DNA of 64,000 nt from Segniliparus rugosus ATCC BAA-974 (GCF_000185725.2 NZ_KI391953.1:796650-860649), one strand, 5' to 3'; shown: positions 1-8,785, counted from the stretch's first letter. Notes: generated by a model from the letters alone, not told the origin. Program-made: numbers and translations.

Positions 1-674
1 TACGTCCACGGCGTGCAGTTGCTGACGAACGCGAGCTTGACCCCGTCGAGAGCGGCTTGGCCGGGGAGTTCGAGGGTGAGCGGTCCTGGGCGGAAAGTCC
101 AGCGGAAGAACGCGGACACCGTGGCGAGCAGATACCGGGTCGGCGTGACCGGGCGCCCCGACCAGCGTCCGGCCTCCATCATGGCGACGACGTCGGCGTC
201 GATGCCGAGCCCGGCGTTGCAGACGAACCAGCGCTCCTCGTGCCGCCCGTCTTCGAGGCGGGAGGAGCAGAGCCCGACCGAGATCCTGGCGCGCCTGCCC
301 TGGCGGAGCGCGTCGAGGACCTGGCCGACGGCGCGCTGCGGGTCCGGGCTGGTCCCGAGCGAGCGGGCGAACACGTTCGCCGAGCCGCCTGGGATCACCG
401 CGACGGCGGGGAAGGCCCCTGGTTCGGGGGCGCAGAACTCGCTCGGCGGCCCGAGCAGGCCGGAGACCAGCTCGTTCACCGTCCCGTCCCCGCCGTGCGC
501 GATCAGCAGGTCCGCCTCGCCCCGCGCGGCCTCGGCCAGTTCGGCTGCGTGTCCCCGATGCGCGGTCTCCTTGACGGTCAGATCCAGCTCGCGCTCCAGC
601 GCGGACACCAAGAGGGCTCGTGACTGCGGGGTCGTCGTGGTGGCACGGGGATTAACGACCAGGACCGCGCGCAC
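1..674 (-). CDS. Diacylglycerol/lipid kinase family protein, C-terminus beyond window
   Basis: Phosphorylates diacylglycerol or a related lipid using ATP, feeding phospholipid or glycolipid synthesis at the inner face of the membrane (family knowledge). Read on the minus strand, the protein starts VRAVLVVNPRATTTTPQSRA and carries the catalytic-domain signature GGDGTVNEL at about residues 57-65. Near the window edge it reads FVSNCTPWTY, matching the conserved segment of lipid kinases. The start is GTG 674-672, with an in-frame stop just upstream (686-684). The 3' end lies outside the window, so length and C-terminal domain are unknown. Its neighbours make it the likely counterpart of M. tuberculosis Rv3218. 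It is divergent from the membrane-protein gene at 706, with only about 30 bp between starts. Confidence 0.85.
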   Translation of the reverse strand, partial: MRAVLVVNPRATTTTPQSRALLVSALERELDLTVKETAHRGHAAELAEAARGEADLLIAHGGDGTVNELVSGLLGPPSEFCAPEPGAFPAVAVIPGGSANVFARSLGTSPDPQRAVGQVLDALRQGRRARISVGLCSSRLEDGRHEERWFVCNAGLGIDADVVAMMEAGRWSGRPVTPTRYLLATVSAFFRWTFRPGPLTLELPGQAALDGVKLAFVSNCTPWT

Positions 675-705
675 CCGCCAAGCCTAGCGCCTACGCTTGA
701 GGGCG

Positions 706-1134
706 ATGAACACGGACCCTCATCCTGACCGCGACAAGAGCATGGCGGTCTCGCCGCCGAAACCGATCCTCGTGTCCGGAGTCGTGTCCGCCGCGTTAGG
801 CCTCATCGCGGCCGTTTTCGGCCTCGCGGTGGCGTTCGCCGCCGTTGTGGGGCGAAGCTTTCCGGGGCTCTCCTCCCCGGCGACCGCCGTCGCGTTCCTC
901 GCTTTCGGAGGGACGTTCGCCTTGGCGGGCTGGTCGCTCCTGCGCGGCAAGTCGTGGGGCCGAGGGGTCATCGTCATCTTCTGCCTCCTGCTGCTGCCCA
1001 TCGCGTACGGCATCGTCGAAGACTCGCGGCAGCCGCTGTACGGCTATCCGCTCGGCGCGGCCGTCCTCACGGATTTGATCTGCCTGTTCGTCCCGTCGTC
1101 GCTGCGCTGGGCGCAGGACAACCGCACCTTCTGA
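706..1134 (+). CDS. Four-helix integral membrane protein (Rv3217c-like)
   Basis: Function unknown. The protein of about 142 residues has a short polar N-terminus and four hydrophobic segments (roughly residues 16-42, 54-75, 80-100 and 108-125), with a conserved-looking WSLLRGKSWGRG loop between helices 2 and 3. I chose ATG 706 over TTG 697 because a TACGCT -10 hexamer at 692-697 lies 8 nt before it, the arrangement of a leaderless actinobacterial gene. Position between the lipid kinase and the histidine phosphatase mirrors Rv3217c in M. tuberculosis, although orientation differs. It converges with the phosphatase gene at 1168. Confidence 0.75.
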   Translation: MNTDPHPDRDKSMAVSPPKPILVSGVVSAALGLIAAVFGLAVAFAAVVGRSFPGLSSPATAVAFLAFGGTFALAGWSLLRGKSWGRGVIVIFCLLLLPIAYGIVEDSRQPLYGYPLGAAVLTDLICLFVPSSLRWAQDNRTF

Positions 1135-1167
1135 CGAGGCGGAGAGGCGGCGCCTAGACCCAGGAGC

Positions 1168-1803
1168 TCACGCGAGAGGGGCGACGGGGAGCCCAGCCCC
1201 GTCGAAGTAGCCCGAGGGGGCGCTGCGGATGCCGAGGCCCTCGACGACGCGGATGTCGTGCTCGTGGCCGAGCACGGTGATCGAAGCTGCGGGGAAGGCG
1301 AACCGGCGGCCCAGCACCAGCGGCTGCTCGAGCCAGCGGACGATGAGCGCCCTGCTGAAGTGCCCGTGGCCGACCAGCACGACGTCGTGGTGCGCCAGCC
1401 TCGGCACGGCTTCGCGGATCACCCGGTCCGCCCGGTGCAGCACGTCCTCTTCGCTCTCCCCGTCCGGGGAGGGATGCGTCCACACCGACCAGTTCGGCTC
1501 CATCATCTGGATCTGCTGGGTGGTGAAGCCCTCGTACTCGCCGTAGTTCCACTCGGCGAGGTCGTTCCACGTCTCGTTGACGGTGAGCCCGGCGAGCTCC
1601 GCGGTTTGCAGCGCCCTCTTGCGAGGGCTGGAGTAGACCAGCGGATCGTGCAGTTGCAGCTGCTCGAGCGGCCCCTTCAGCCCTTGCGCCTGGGTCTGCC
1701 CGACCGAGAGCAGGGGCAGGTCGGTGACGCTGGTGTGTCTGCCGTTCCGCGACCATTCGGTCTCGCCGTGTCGGATGAGCACGAGTCGATGCTTCGGAGC
1801 CAT
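1168..1803 (-). CDS. Histidine phosphatase family protein (acid phosphatase, Rv3214/Gpm2-like)
   Basis: Hydrolyses phosphomonoesters through a phosphohistidine intermediate. The catalytic motif LIRHGETEW is at residues 9-17, and a second histidine lies in VGHGHFSRAL around residue 148, as in the phosphoglycerate mutase-like superfamily. At 211 residues it has the size of the small cofactor-independent branch. The M. tuberculosis homologue Rv3214 was first named a phosphoglycerate mutase but behaves as a broad-specificity acid phosphatase, so phosphatase is the safer call. It sits 30 bp downstream of the PQQ-type propeller gene on the same strand and probably shares its transcript. Confidence 0.88.
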   Translation of the reverse strand: MAPKHRLVLIRHGETEWSRNGRHTSVTDLPLLSVGQTQAQGLKGPLEQLQLHDPLVYSSPRKRALQTAELAGLTVNETWNDLAEWNYGEYEGFTTQQIQMMEPNWSVWTHPSPDGESEEDVLHRADRVIREAVPRLAHHDVVLVGHGHFSRALIVRWLEQPLVLGRRFAFPAASITVLGHEHDIRVVEGLGIRSAPSGYFDGAGLPVAPLA

Positions 1804-1833
1804 CGGACTATCTTGCAGTATCGCCCTGGAAGG

Positions 1834-3150
1834 TCAGCGAGGGCGGGGGTCTCTTCCGGTCGGGGCGTACGCGAGCACGCGGCCGTCCTGCTGGCGGAGC
1901 ACGGTGGAGCCGCACACCGCGAGCCGGGCCCCGGCCTGCGACGGCCCCGCGCCCTCGGTCGCGATCTCGCGGAGTTTCGCGCCGGTGCTCGCGTCGAGGA
2001 CGGCGATCCCGGTCGCGGTCGGCGCGATCAGCTGGTGCGCCATTTCCGTCACCGGGCCGACGAGGTCGGGGATCTGGAAGAGCGGGCTCAGATGGAGCGG
2101 GGAGATGCCGACGACCCCGGCTCCGGTCCACCAAGTGATCAGATCGGGGGTCGTCCGCCAGGGCCGGGTGTCCGGGTTGGTGACCGGCAGGCTCAGATCG
2201 AAGCTCTTCTCGACCACGCCCCGGCCGTCCACTTCGAGGATTTTCGCCCCGTCGCTGTCCGAGGCGGGGACGTACAGGTCCGCCCGGCTGCCGCGCACCG
2301 CGAGCAGCCGCACGTCTTTGGAAGAGCCGAGCTGCGGGATCACGGCGGAATAGGTCTGCTCGGGCTTGGTGTCTTTCTTCGGCGTGATCTTCAGGAAGGA
2401 GAGCCGGAGCGCGGTGTCGCGGGGGCAGCGCTCCAAGACCGCGAACGTCTCTTCCCCGATTCCCGCCGAGCGGAGCGCGCAACCGGGGTGGGGTTGCTGC
2501 TTGGGCTCGAACGGGGTGGCGACGTAGCCGTACTCCACGCTGCGCAGGAGGTCTTCGTGCCACAGCTCGACCCGCCGGGGGCCGACCGCGAGGATCATAT
2601 GGGAGTACCACTGGGAGTCGGAGGACTCCGAATCGTCTTGCGGGGCCGCCCCTTCGGACGGGACCGTCGTGATGAGCCGGACCCGCTGGTCGGCGGCGCT
2701 GCTTCGGGCGTCGGCGTGCAGCTGCTTGGCCCGCGCCCCGGTCGTCGCGTCGAGGCTCACGACCAGGGAGCAGCCGCGTTGCTCCCGGTAGACCGCGTAG
2801 ACCTTGCCCCAAGCAACGGTCGCGGCGCAGATCGGGGCGGGCTGGGCGTAGCGCCAGAGCTCTTTCCCCGTCGCGACCTCCCAGCCGGTCAGGACGCCGC
2901 CGTCGGCGGTGACCAGCGTGCCGCCGACCACCATGGGGTACGTGCCCGCGCCGTCCGGTTTCGACCAGGCGAGCTGGAAGCCTTCGGGCACGTCGGTCGC
3001 GCTGCGCGGAGCCGGGGCGGGGCGGGACGCGGTCCGGGAGACCGCCTGCCGGTCCGGGGCGCGCCACCACAGAACCGCCGCGACGACGAGGACCGTCAGC
3101 GCGAGCGAGGTCGCGATCACACAGTCGCGCCAGAAGACGGGCCTTCTCAT
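1834..3150 (-). CDS. Membrane-anchored PQQ-like beta-propeller protein (Rv3212-like)
   Basis: Function unknown; a scaffold or sensor outside the membrane is likely from architecture. One N-terminal transmembrane helix (about residues 12-30) is followed by a Pro/Ala/Arg linker and roughly 380 extracytoplasmic residues. The repeated short segments of the kind GWEVATGKELWRYA and VLDASTGAKLREIA are typical of quinoprotein-like propeller blades. No enzyme motif is seen. ATG 3150 is used, with GGGAAA 6 nt upstream; an in-frame TTG at 3168 would add six residues. The gene follows the helicase by under 40 bp and precedes the phosphatase, the same order as Rv3211-Rv3212-Rv3214. Confidence 0.72.
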   Translation of the reverse strand: MRRPVFWRDCVIATSLALTVLVVAAVLWWRAPDRQAVSRTASRPAPAPRSATDVPEGFQLAWSKPDGAGTYPMVVGGTLVTADGGVLTGWEVATGKELWRYAQPAPICAATVAWGKVYAVYREQRGCSLVVSLDATTGARAKQLHADARSSAADQRVRLITTVPSEGAAPQDDSESSDSQWYSHMILAVGPRRVELWHEDLLRSVEYGYVATPFEPKQQPHPGCALRSAGIGEETFAVLERCPRDTALRLSFLKITPKKDTKPEQTYSAVIPQLGSSKDVRLLAVRGSRADLYVPASDSDGAKILEVDGRGVVEKSFDLSLPVTNPDTRPWRTTPDLITWWTGAGVVGISPLHLSPLFQIPDLVGPVTEMAHQLIAPTATGIAVLDASTGAKLREIATEGAGPSQAGARLAVCGSTVLRQQDGRVLAYAPTGRDPRPR

Positions 3151-3186
3151 AAGGGGTTTCCCATACAAGCGACGCTCAGCGGGCGG

Positions 3187-4644
3187 TTACTCGGCGGCGG
3201 GTTTCGCCGCCGAGCCGCTGCGCCTGCGCCGTCGCCGCCGGGGTTTCTGGGCAGCTCCGTTCGCTGCTCCCTCCGCAGCGGCGGACGAGGCTCCTTCCGA
3301 GGCGGCTGTCGGAGCGCTGGCGCCCTCGGTCTCGCCGCCTTGCGCGCCCGAGCCGCCCCGGCGGCGGGTGCGCTGGCGGTCCCGAGGTGGCCGGGCGGGG
3401 GAGTCGCCCCTGCGGGAGGGCCGCTCGCCCCGGTCCTGGCGCTCGGCCTTCGGGCGGGCCGCCGAGCCGACCCTGCCGGTCGCGCCTTCGGGGATGCCGA
3501 GGTCGGTGTAGATGTGCGGGGAGTTCGAGTACGTCTCCGGCGGGTCGGCGAACGCCAAGCCGAGCGCGGTGTTGATGTACTCCCAGCGGGGCAGGTCTTC
3601 CCAGTCCACCAGCGTGATCGCGTTGCCGGTCCGCCCCGCGCGCCCGGTGCGGCCGATCCGGTGCACGTACACCTTCTCGTCCTCGGGGCAGGTGTAGTTG
3701 ATGACGTGGGTGATCCCGTCGATGTCGATGCCTCGGGCGGCGACGTCGGTGCAGACGAGGATCTCGATCTTGCCCTTGCGGAATCCGGAGAGCGCCTCTT
3801 CCCGCGCGCCTTGGCTCATGTCGCCGTGCAGCGACCCCGCGTTGAACCCGCGCAGGGTGAGCTCTTCGGCGAGTTTGCCCGCGCTGCGCTTGGTCCGGGT
3901 GAAGATCATGGTGGTCCCCCGGCCCTCGGCCTGCAGGAAGCGGGAGACCAGCTCGTCCTTGTTGAGCGCGTGCGCGCGGTAGACGTGCTGGGTGGTCCGC
4001 TCGTGCACCGGGGCGAGGTCGCCGCCCTCGGCGCGGATGTGCGTCGGCTGGGTCATGAACGTCCGGGCCAAGGTGAGGACCGGGCCGGGGATGGTCGCGG
4101 AGAACAGCATGGTCTGCTTGCCGGTGGGCAGCTTCGCCATGATCTTCTCCACGTCGGGGAGGAAGCCGAGGTCGAGCATCTCGTCCGCCTCGTCGAGCAC
4201 CAGCATGCGGATCGCGTTGAGTTTCAGATCCCCGCGCGACCACAGGTCGAGCAGCCTGCCGGGCGTGCCGACGACCACGTCCACGCCTTTCTGCAAGGTG
4301 GCGATCTGGCCCTCGTACGGCCTGCCGCCGTACAGGGAGACGATCCGGGTCGGGCGGCCGTCCGCCAGTTTGAGCTGCTTGGAAGCCTCGGCCAGATCAT
4401 TGGTGACCTGCAGGCACAGCTCGCGGGTCGGCACGACAACCAGGGCGCGGGGGGAGTCCTCGGCCTGGGCTTCTGCCACTCGCTGGAGCAGCGGAACGCC
4501 GAACGCGAGGGTCTTGCCCATGCCGGTGCGGGCCTGGCCGATCAGGTCGTGGCCGCCAAGGGCCAGCGGCAAAGCCTGCTCTTGGATGGCGAAAGCGTTG
4601 TGCTTGCCCGCTTCGGCGAGCGAGGCGACGATTTCAGGGTGCAC
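3187..4644 (-). CDS. rhlE: DEAD-box ATP-dependent RNA helicase (RhlE-like, Rv3211)
   Basis: Unwinds RNA duplexes in ribosome assembly or RNA decay. Motifs in order are: Q motif (FAIQEQALPLAL), motif I ARTGMGKT, motif Ia PTRELC, motif II LDEADEML, motif III FSATI, and motif VI HRIGRTGRAG. The C-terminal 110 residues are Arg/Ala/Gly/Pro-rich and end in a block of arginines, an RNA-binding tail. The stated start is GTG 4644, the only standard start codon available. It cuts off the upstream aromatic residue of the Q motif, in SFADLGVHPEIV. Translation may really begin at an ATC codon at 4683, 7 nt after GAGGAG (see finding). Confidence 0.9.
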   Translation of the reverse strand: MHPEIVASLAEAGKHNAFAIQEQALPLALGGHDLIGQARTGMGKTLAFGVPLLQRVAEAQAEDSPRALVVVPTRELCLQVTNDLAEASKQLKLADGRPTRIVSLYGGRPYEGQIATLQKGVDVVVGTPGRLLDLWSRGDLKLNAIRMLVLDEADEMLDLGFLPDVEKIMAKLPTGKQTMLFSATIPGPVLTLARTFMTQPTHIRAEGGDLAPVHERTTQHVYRAHALNKDELVSRFLQAEGRGTTMIFTRTKRSAGKLAEELTLRGFNAGSLHGDMSQGAREEALSGFRKGKIEILVCTDVAARGIDIDGITHVINYTCPEDEKVYVHRIGRTGRAGRTGNAITLVDWEDLPRWEYINTALGLAFADPPETYSNSPHIYTDLGIPEGATGRVGSAARPKAERQDRGERPSRRGDSPARPPRDRQRTRRRGGSGAQGGETEGASAPTAASEGASSAAAEGAANGAAQKPRRRRRRRSGSAAKPAAE

Positions 4645-4832
4645 GCCGAGGTCGGCGAAGCTTGGTCCAATATCTGTTGTGATGATGTTTCTCCTCGTCG
4701 GGCGCGCCCGACGAGGCGCGCGTACAGTGCCACTCGAACGGAGCCCGTTCGAATATGGCGGCGCTCGCCCCAGCTCCCGTCCTACCTGCGACGCGCGAGC
4801 CCAGTATACATGGCTATAGGTACACTGGGGCT

Positions 4833-5501
4833 GTGGACCAGACCCCCGCAGCGACCCAATGGCACGGTGTTCCAGAGTTCCTCGCGGTGCTCGCGTACGG
4901 CGAGCTCGCCGCTTACTACCGATTGGCCGAGGATGCGGCGCTCGCGCCCACCCTGGAGGGGAAAGCGGCGATCGCCCGGATGGGGGCCGCGCAGTTCCAG
5001 CATTTCGAGACGCTGCGCGAGGCGCTCGCCGCGAGGGGCGACGACGTCTTCCAGGAGATGACCCCGTTCCAGCCGGTGCTCGACATGTTCCACACCAGGA
5101 CCACCCCGAGCACGTGGCTGGAGGCTTTGGTGAAGTTCTACGTCGGCGAGGGGCTCGCGGCGGACTTCTACCTCGAGATCGCGGACGGACTGCCCCCCGA
5201 CATCGCGACGGTCGTCAAAGAGGTGCTCTCGGACCGCTCGCACGCGCAGTTCGTGGTCGATCCGGTGCGCGAAGCCGTCTTGGCGAGCCCGAAAGAGCGC
5301 TCCCGCCTCGCCCTCTGGGCCCGCCGCCTGCTCGGCGAGGCCATCGCGCAGGCGCAGACCGTGCTGGCCAGCCGGGAAGAACTCGCCGACCTGCTGCTGG
5401 AGAGCTCGGGAAGTTTGAACCGGATCGCCCAGCTCTTCGACGAAGTGACCGAGCGGCACGAGGAGCGGATCAAGGCTCTCGGCCTCGCCGATCCGGCCTA
5501 G
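4833..5501 (+). CDS. Ferritin-like-fold hydroxylase-type protein (Rv3210c-like)
   Basis: An all-helical protein of about 222 residues resembling the ferritin-like / tRNA 2-methylthio-N6-isopentenyladenosine hydroxylase-type family, whose members bind a di-iron centre in a four-helix bundle. Residues such as GELAAYY, AQFQHFETL and DRSHAQFV sit where metal-coordinating Glu/His would be expected, but I cannot confirm a full set of ligands, so activity is uncertain. I chose GTG 4833 because the upstream in-frame extension back to ATG 4755 is proline-rich and unlike the family. The gene is divergent from the helicase, matching the Rv3210c/Rv3211 pairing in M. tuberculosis. Confidence 0.7.
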   Translation: MDQTPAATQWHGVPEFLAVLAYGELAAYYRLAEDAALAPTLEGKAAIARMGAAQFQHFETLREALAARGDDVFQEMTPFQPVLDMFHTRTTPSTWLEALVKFYVGEGLAADFYLEIADGLPPDIATVVKEVLSDRSHAQFVVDPVREAVLASPKERSRLALWARRLLGEAIAQAQTVLASREELADLLLESSGSLNRIAQLFDEVTERHEERIKALGLADPA

Positions 5502-5599
5502 TCCCCCGAGCTAGTCCCCCGAGGGGCGCGGCCCGAAGCGGTTGATCGCGTCGTCGGGTTTGGCGGGCGGCTTGCGGGCGGGCCGGGCTTCTGCGCCGC

Positions 5600-6541
5600 T
5601 CATCGCCTCCTGGCTTCGCGCATGATCACCTTGTTCACCTGCTGCGGCAGGATCGCGTTGAAGAGGCCGATCCACCAGGAGACTTTGGAGACCACGCGGA
5701 CGGGACGGACGCGGACGGCGAGCGTCATCCACTCGGCGGCCTCGTCGGAGGTGAGGGCCGGGATGTTGTTGTACTCCTCGGTCGGGGCGATCATGGGGGT
5801 GCGCACCAGCGGGAAGTACAAGGTGGTGCCGTGGATGCCCTTGTTCAGCAGCTCGGTGCCGATGGTCCTTGTCACCTGGGCGAGCGCGGACTTCGACGCG
5901 ATGTAGGGCGCGAAGAGCGGATTCACCTCGTGGACGACGCCCCAGCTGGCGACGCTGACGATATGCCCGTCGCCGCGTTCGGCCATTCCCGGCAAAAAGC
6001 CCCGGATCAGCCGCATCGCGGAGAAGTAGTTGATCTGCATGGTCCGCTCGACGTCGTGCCAGCGCTCCAGCTGCTCGACCGTGCGGCGGCGGATGGAGTG
6101 CCCGGCGTTGTTGATCAGGACGTCCACGCCGCCGTGCTTGGCGATGACCTCGGCGACCAGGGCATCGAGCGCGTCGAGGTCGCGAAGGTCGCAGGGGTAG
6201 AAGTCCGCCTGCCCGCCGGCCGAGCGGATCCGCTCGGCGACCGCCGCGAGTTCTTCCGCGCGCCGGGCGACCAGGATCACATGCGCTCCGAGCTTCCCGA
6301 ACCGGTACGCGGCGGCTTCGCCGATGCCGGAGGAGGAGCCGGTGATGAGCACTCGCTTACCGCGCACGGGAATGCCGTAGGACGGGTCTTTGCGGGCTTT
6401 GCGCATGTTCCTCGTCGTCGCGGCGTGCAGGCCGAGCCGCCCGAAGAAGTGGTTGGCCTTCGCCGCGAGCCCGCGTGGTTTCGGCTCGGTCGGGACTCCG
6501 CCTCGTGCTGGGGGCGTTTGGGCGATAACGTCGTTACTCAT
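5600..6541 (-). CDS. Short-chain dehydrogenase/reductase, copy 1 of 3
   Basis: NAD(P)-dependent oxidoreductase of the SDR family. After a divergent N-terminus of about 50 residues it carries ARKDPSYGIPVRGKRVLITG, the cofactor motif GSSSGIGEAA, the NNAGHS motif, and the YxxxK catalytic pair in APYIASKSAL. It ends in a hydrophobic stretch (SWWIGLFNAIL) with basic residues, suggesting membrane association. The substrate is unknown; related mycobacterial SDRs act on lipids or polycyclic alcohols. ATG 6541 is preceded 8 nt upstream by TAGGAT, a leaderless-type promoter. It is the last of three tandem paralogues on the minus strand. Confidence 0.88.
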   Translation of the reverse strand: MSNDVIAQTPPARGGVPTEPKPRGLAAKANHFFGRLGLHAATTRNMRKARKDPSYGIPVRGKRVLITGSSSGIGEAAAYRFGKLGAHVILVARRAEELAAVAERIRSAGGQADFYPCDLRDLDALDALVAEVIAKHGGVDVLINNAGHSIRRRTVEQLERWHDVERTMQINYFSAMRLIRGFLPGMAERGDGHIVSVASWGVVHEVNPLFAPYIASKSALAQVTRTIGTELLNKGIHGTTLYFPLVRTPMIAPTEEYNNIPALTSDEAAEWMTLAVRVRPVRVVSKVSWWIGLFNAILPQQVNKVIMREARRR

Positions 6542-6595
6542 AGTGCGCTATCCTATCCGTGATGTTTTTGGCGCGACGGCGCGCGGGGCGTTGGC

Positions 6596-7507
6596 CTAGA
6601 AGCGGATGCCGGATTTGCGGAAGAAGTAGTCCACCCGCTTCGGGGAAACGGCGTTGAAGAAGGCGAGGGTTCCGGAGAACCGGGGGATGATCCGGATGGG
6701 CCGGACCCGCGCGGCGAGCGTCATCCATTCGGCGGCCTCCTCGGGCGAGAGGGTGGCAATACGGTCGTATTCTCCGGTCGGCGCGATCATGTCGGTGCGC
6801 ACCAGCGGGTAGCACAGGGCGCTGAAGTGCACGCCGTTGCGGCGCAGTTCGAAGCCCATGATCCGAGTGGCGATCGAGAGGGCCGCCTTCGCCGCCGCGT
6901 ACGCCGCGAAATAGGGCGCGACTTGGTTGACCACGGCCAGGCTGGCGACGTTGATGACATGCCCGTCGCCGCGTTCGAGCATGCCGGGGAGCAGGCCCCT
7001 GGTCAGGCGCAGCGGGGCGAAGAAGTTGATCTGCATGATGCGCTCGAAGTCGTGCCAGCGCTCCAGGGACTCGGCGGCGGGCCTGCGGATGGAGTGGCCC
7101 GCGTTGTTGACGAGGACGTCGACGCCGCCGAACCGGGCGACGACCATCTCGGCGAGCTTGTCCACGGCTTCGAAATCGCGCAGGTCGCACGTGATGGCCT
7201 CGGCCTCGCCGCCTTCGGCGCGGATCGACGCGGCGACGGCTTCGAGCTCTTCTCGCCGTCTGGCGACCACGATGACTTTCGCGCCGAGCCTGCCGAATTC
7301 GCGCGCGGCGGCCTCGCCGATGCCGGAGGAGGCCCCGGTGACCAGCACGCGCTTGCCTCGGAGCGGGACGCCGTAGGACGGGTCTTTGCGCGCCTTGCGC
7401 AGCTCTTTGCCGTTCGCGGCCTGGATGAACCAAAGATCCCGCGCGCGCAGGGCCCGCTTGAGCGCGCTGCGCCTCCTCGTGGAGGCGGGGGCGGCTATGT
7501 TACTCAC
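6596..7507 (-). CDS. Short-chain dehydrogenase/reductase, copy 2 of 3
   Basis: Paralogue of its two neighbours, about 303 residues. It has the block ARKDPSYGVPLRGKRVLVTG, cofactor motif GASSGIGEAA, NNAGHS, and a YxxxK pair in AAYAAAKAAL. The start is GTG 7507 (MSNIAAPAS): a TACAAT hexamer at 7520-7515 lies 7 nt before it, so an ATG at 7516, which overlaps that hexamer, is less likely. Having its own -10 box means it need not be co-transcribed with copy 3. The substrate is unknown. The frame remains open far upstream through copy 3 in another reading frame, which is only a high-GC artefact. Confidence 0.87.
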   Translation of the reverse strand: MSNIAAPASTRRRSALKRALRARDLWFIQAANGKELRKARKDPSYGVPLRGKRVLVTGASSGIGEAAAREFGRLGAKVIVVARRREELEAVAASIRAEGGEAEAITCDLRDFEAVDKLAEMVVARFGGVDVLVNNAGHSIRRPAAESLERWHDFERIMQINFFAPLRLTRGLLPGMLERGDGHVINVASLAVVNQVAPYFAAYAAAKAALSIATRIMGFELRRNGVHFSALCYPLVRTDMIAPTGEYDRIATLSPEEAAEWMTLAARVRPIRIIPRFSGTLAFFNAVSPKRVDYFFRKSGIRF

Positions 7508-7533
7508 GAGTAGCATTGTAGCGGGCCGGTGGA

Positions 7534-8439
7534 TCACCGCGCTTGCGAGCCGATGACCTTCTCGCTCAGCTCGGGGAACAGGGCGGTGAATCCAGGGGAG
7601 AGGATGAGGCCTCGCGGCACGATCCGGCTGGGCCGGGTCCGCGCGGCCAGCACGATCCATTCGGCGGCCTGATCCGCGGTGAGCACGGGAACTTCGCCGT
7701 ATTCCTCGGTCGGCGTGATCATCGGCGTCCGCACGAGCGGGTAGTACAGCGTCGACGCGCTCACCCCTTTGTGCCGCAGCTCCATGTTGATGTTGCGGCC
7801 CATGGTCGAGATCGCGGCTTTCGCGGACACGTACCCGCCGAACTTCGGCGCGCCCTCGGAGAGGACCGCCGCAGTCGCGACGTTGATGATGTGCCCGCTG
7901 CGGCGCTCCAGCATGCCGGGGAGGAATCCCCTGATCAGACGCACCGCGCCGAAGTAGTTGATCTGCATGACCCGCTCGATGTCGTGCCAGCGCTCCAGCT
8001 GCTCGGTCAGGCGGCGGCGGATGGAGTGGCCCGCGTTGTTGACGAGGATGTCCACGCCGCCGTGCTTGGCGACGACCTCGGCGACGAGCGCGTCGATGGC
8101 TTCCAGGTCGCGAAGGTCGCAGGGGATCGCGTCGGCCCGTCCGCCTTCGGCGCGGATCTGCTTGGCCACGCTTTCGAGTTCTTCCGCGCGCCGGGCGACC
8201 AGGATCACATGGGTGCCGAGCTTGCCGAGCTGGTGCGCGGCGGCCTCGCCGATGCCGGAGGAGGAGCCGGTGACGAGCACGCGCCTGCCTTGGAGCGGAA
8301 CCCCGTAGGAAGGGTCTTTCCGCGCTCGGCGCATGCCTCTGGCGGGAGCGGGATGGTTGCCCCATCCGGTGACGAGGTCCACGCTTCTGCGAAAGAGCGT
8401 GCGGCCTCTCAAGCCGAGCGCGCGAGTGTCATCTGTCAT
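7534..8439 (-). CDS. Short-chain dehydrogenase/reductase, copy 3 of 3
   Basis: Third member of the tandem SDR set, 301 residues, closest to copy 1. It has RARKDPSYGVPLQGRRVLVT, GSSSGIGEAA, NNAGHSIRR, and a YxxxK pair in GGYVSAKAAI. The N-terminal 40 residues differ from its paralogues, while the C-terminal third keeps the pattern YPLVRTPMI-TPTEEY. ATG 8439 follows a TACATT hexamer (8452-8447) by 7 nt, again a leaderless arrangement. It is divergent from the DUF3107 gene at 8564, so this roughly 120-bp gap carries two promoters. Confidence 0.88.
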   Translation of the reverse strand: MTDDTRALGLRGRTLFRRSVDLVTGWGNHPAPARGMRRARKDPSYGVPLQGRRVLVTGSSSGIGEAAAHQLGKLGTHVILVARRAEELESVAKQIRAEGGRADAIPCDLRDLEAIDALVAEVVAKHGGVDILVNNAGHSIRRRLTEQLERWHDIERVMQINYFGAVRLIRGFLPGMLERRSGHIINVATAAVLSEGAPKFGGYVSAKAAISTMGRNINMELRHKGVSASTLYYPLVRTPMITPTEEYGEVPVLTADQAAEWIVLAARTRPSRIVPRGLILSPGFTALFPELSEKVIGSQAR

Positions 8440-8563
8440 GGCGACAAATGTAGCGGGGGCGTTCGCGCTCAGCGTAGACAGTTGCGCGTTCGGACGCGGC
8501 CTTCGTGGGATAGGCTGGCGGGCGAACCCTTAATTGGAGAGCCCCCAAGAGTTTGGAGAACCG

Positions 8564-8785
8564 GTGGACGTGAAGATCGGCATCGTGCACAGCCCGCGTG
8601 AACTGACTATCGACAGCGCGCAGTCGGCGACCGAAATCGCCCAGCTCATCTCGTCCGCGCTCGCCGACGACTCGGTGCTCTCCCTGGTGGACTCCAAAGA
8701 GCGCCAGTACCTGATCCCCGCCAGCCGCATCTCCTACGTGGAGATCGGTTCCTCGGATCCGCGCCGCGTGGGCTTCTCCAGCTAG
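8564..8785 (+). CDS. DUF3107 family small protein (TB9.4-like, Rv3208A)
   Basis: A 73-residue protein of unknown biochemical role, widespread in Actinobacteria as DUF3107. The sequence opens MDVKIGIVHSPRELTID and ends SSDPRRVGFSS, typical of TB9.4-type proteins. It is predicted soluble, without signal peptide. GTG 8564 is preferred over the upstream TTG because GGAGAA ends a few bases before it and homologues start at this position. In M. tuberculosis the same gene lies beside the TetR gene Rv3208, as here. Confidence 0.85.
   Translation: MDVKIGIVHSPRELTIDSAQSATEIAQLISSALADDSVLSLVDSKERQYLIPASRISYVEIGSSDPRRVGFSS

Noticed and set aside
1258..5061. Very long plus-strand open frame (1267 codons) over the phosphatase, PQQ-type and helicase genes
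   Set aside because: Runs antisense to three clear gene families; composition is Arg/Gly/Asp/Val-rich as expected of a GC-rich shadow frame.
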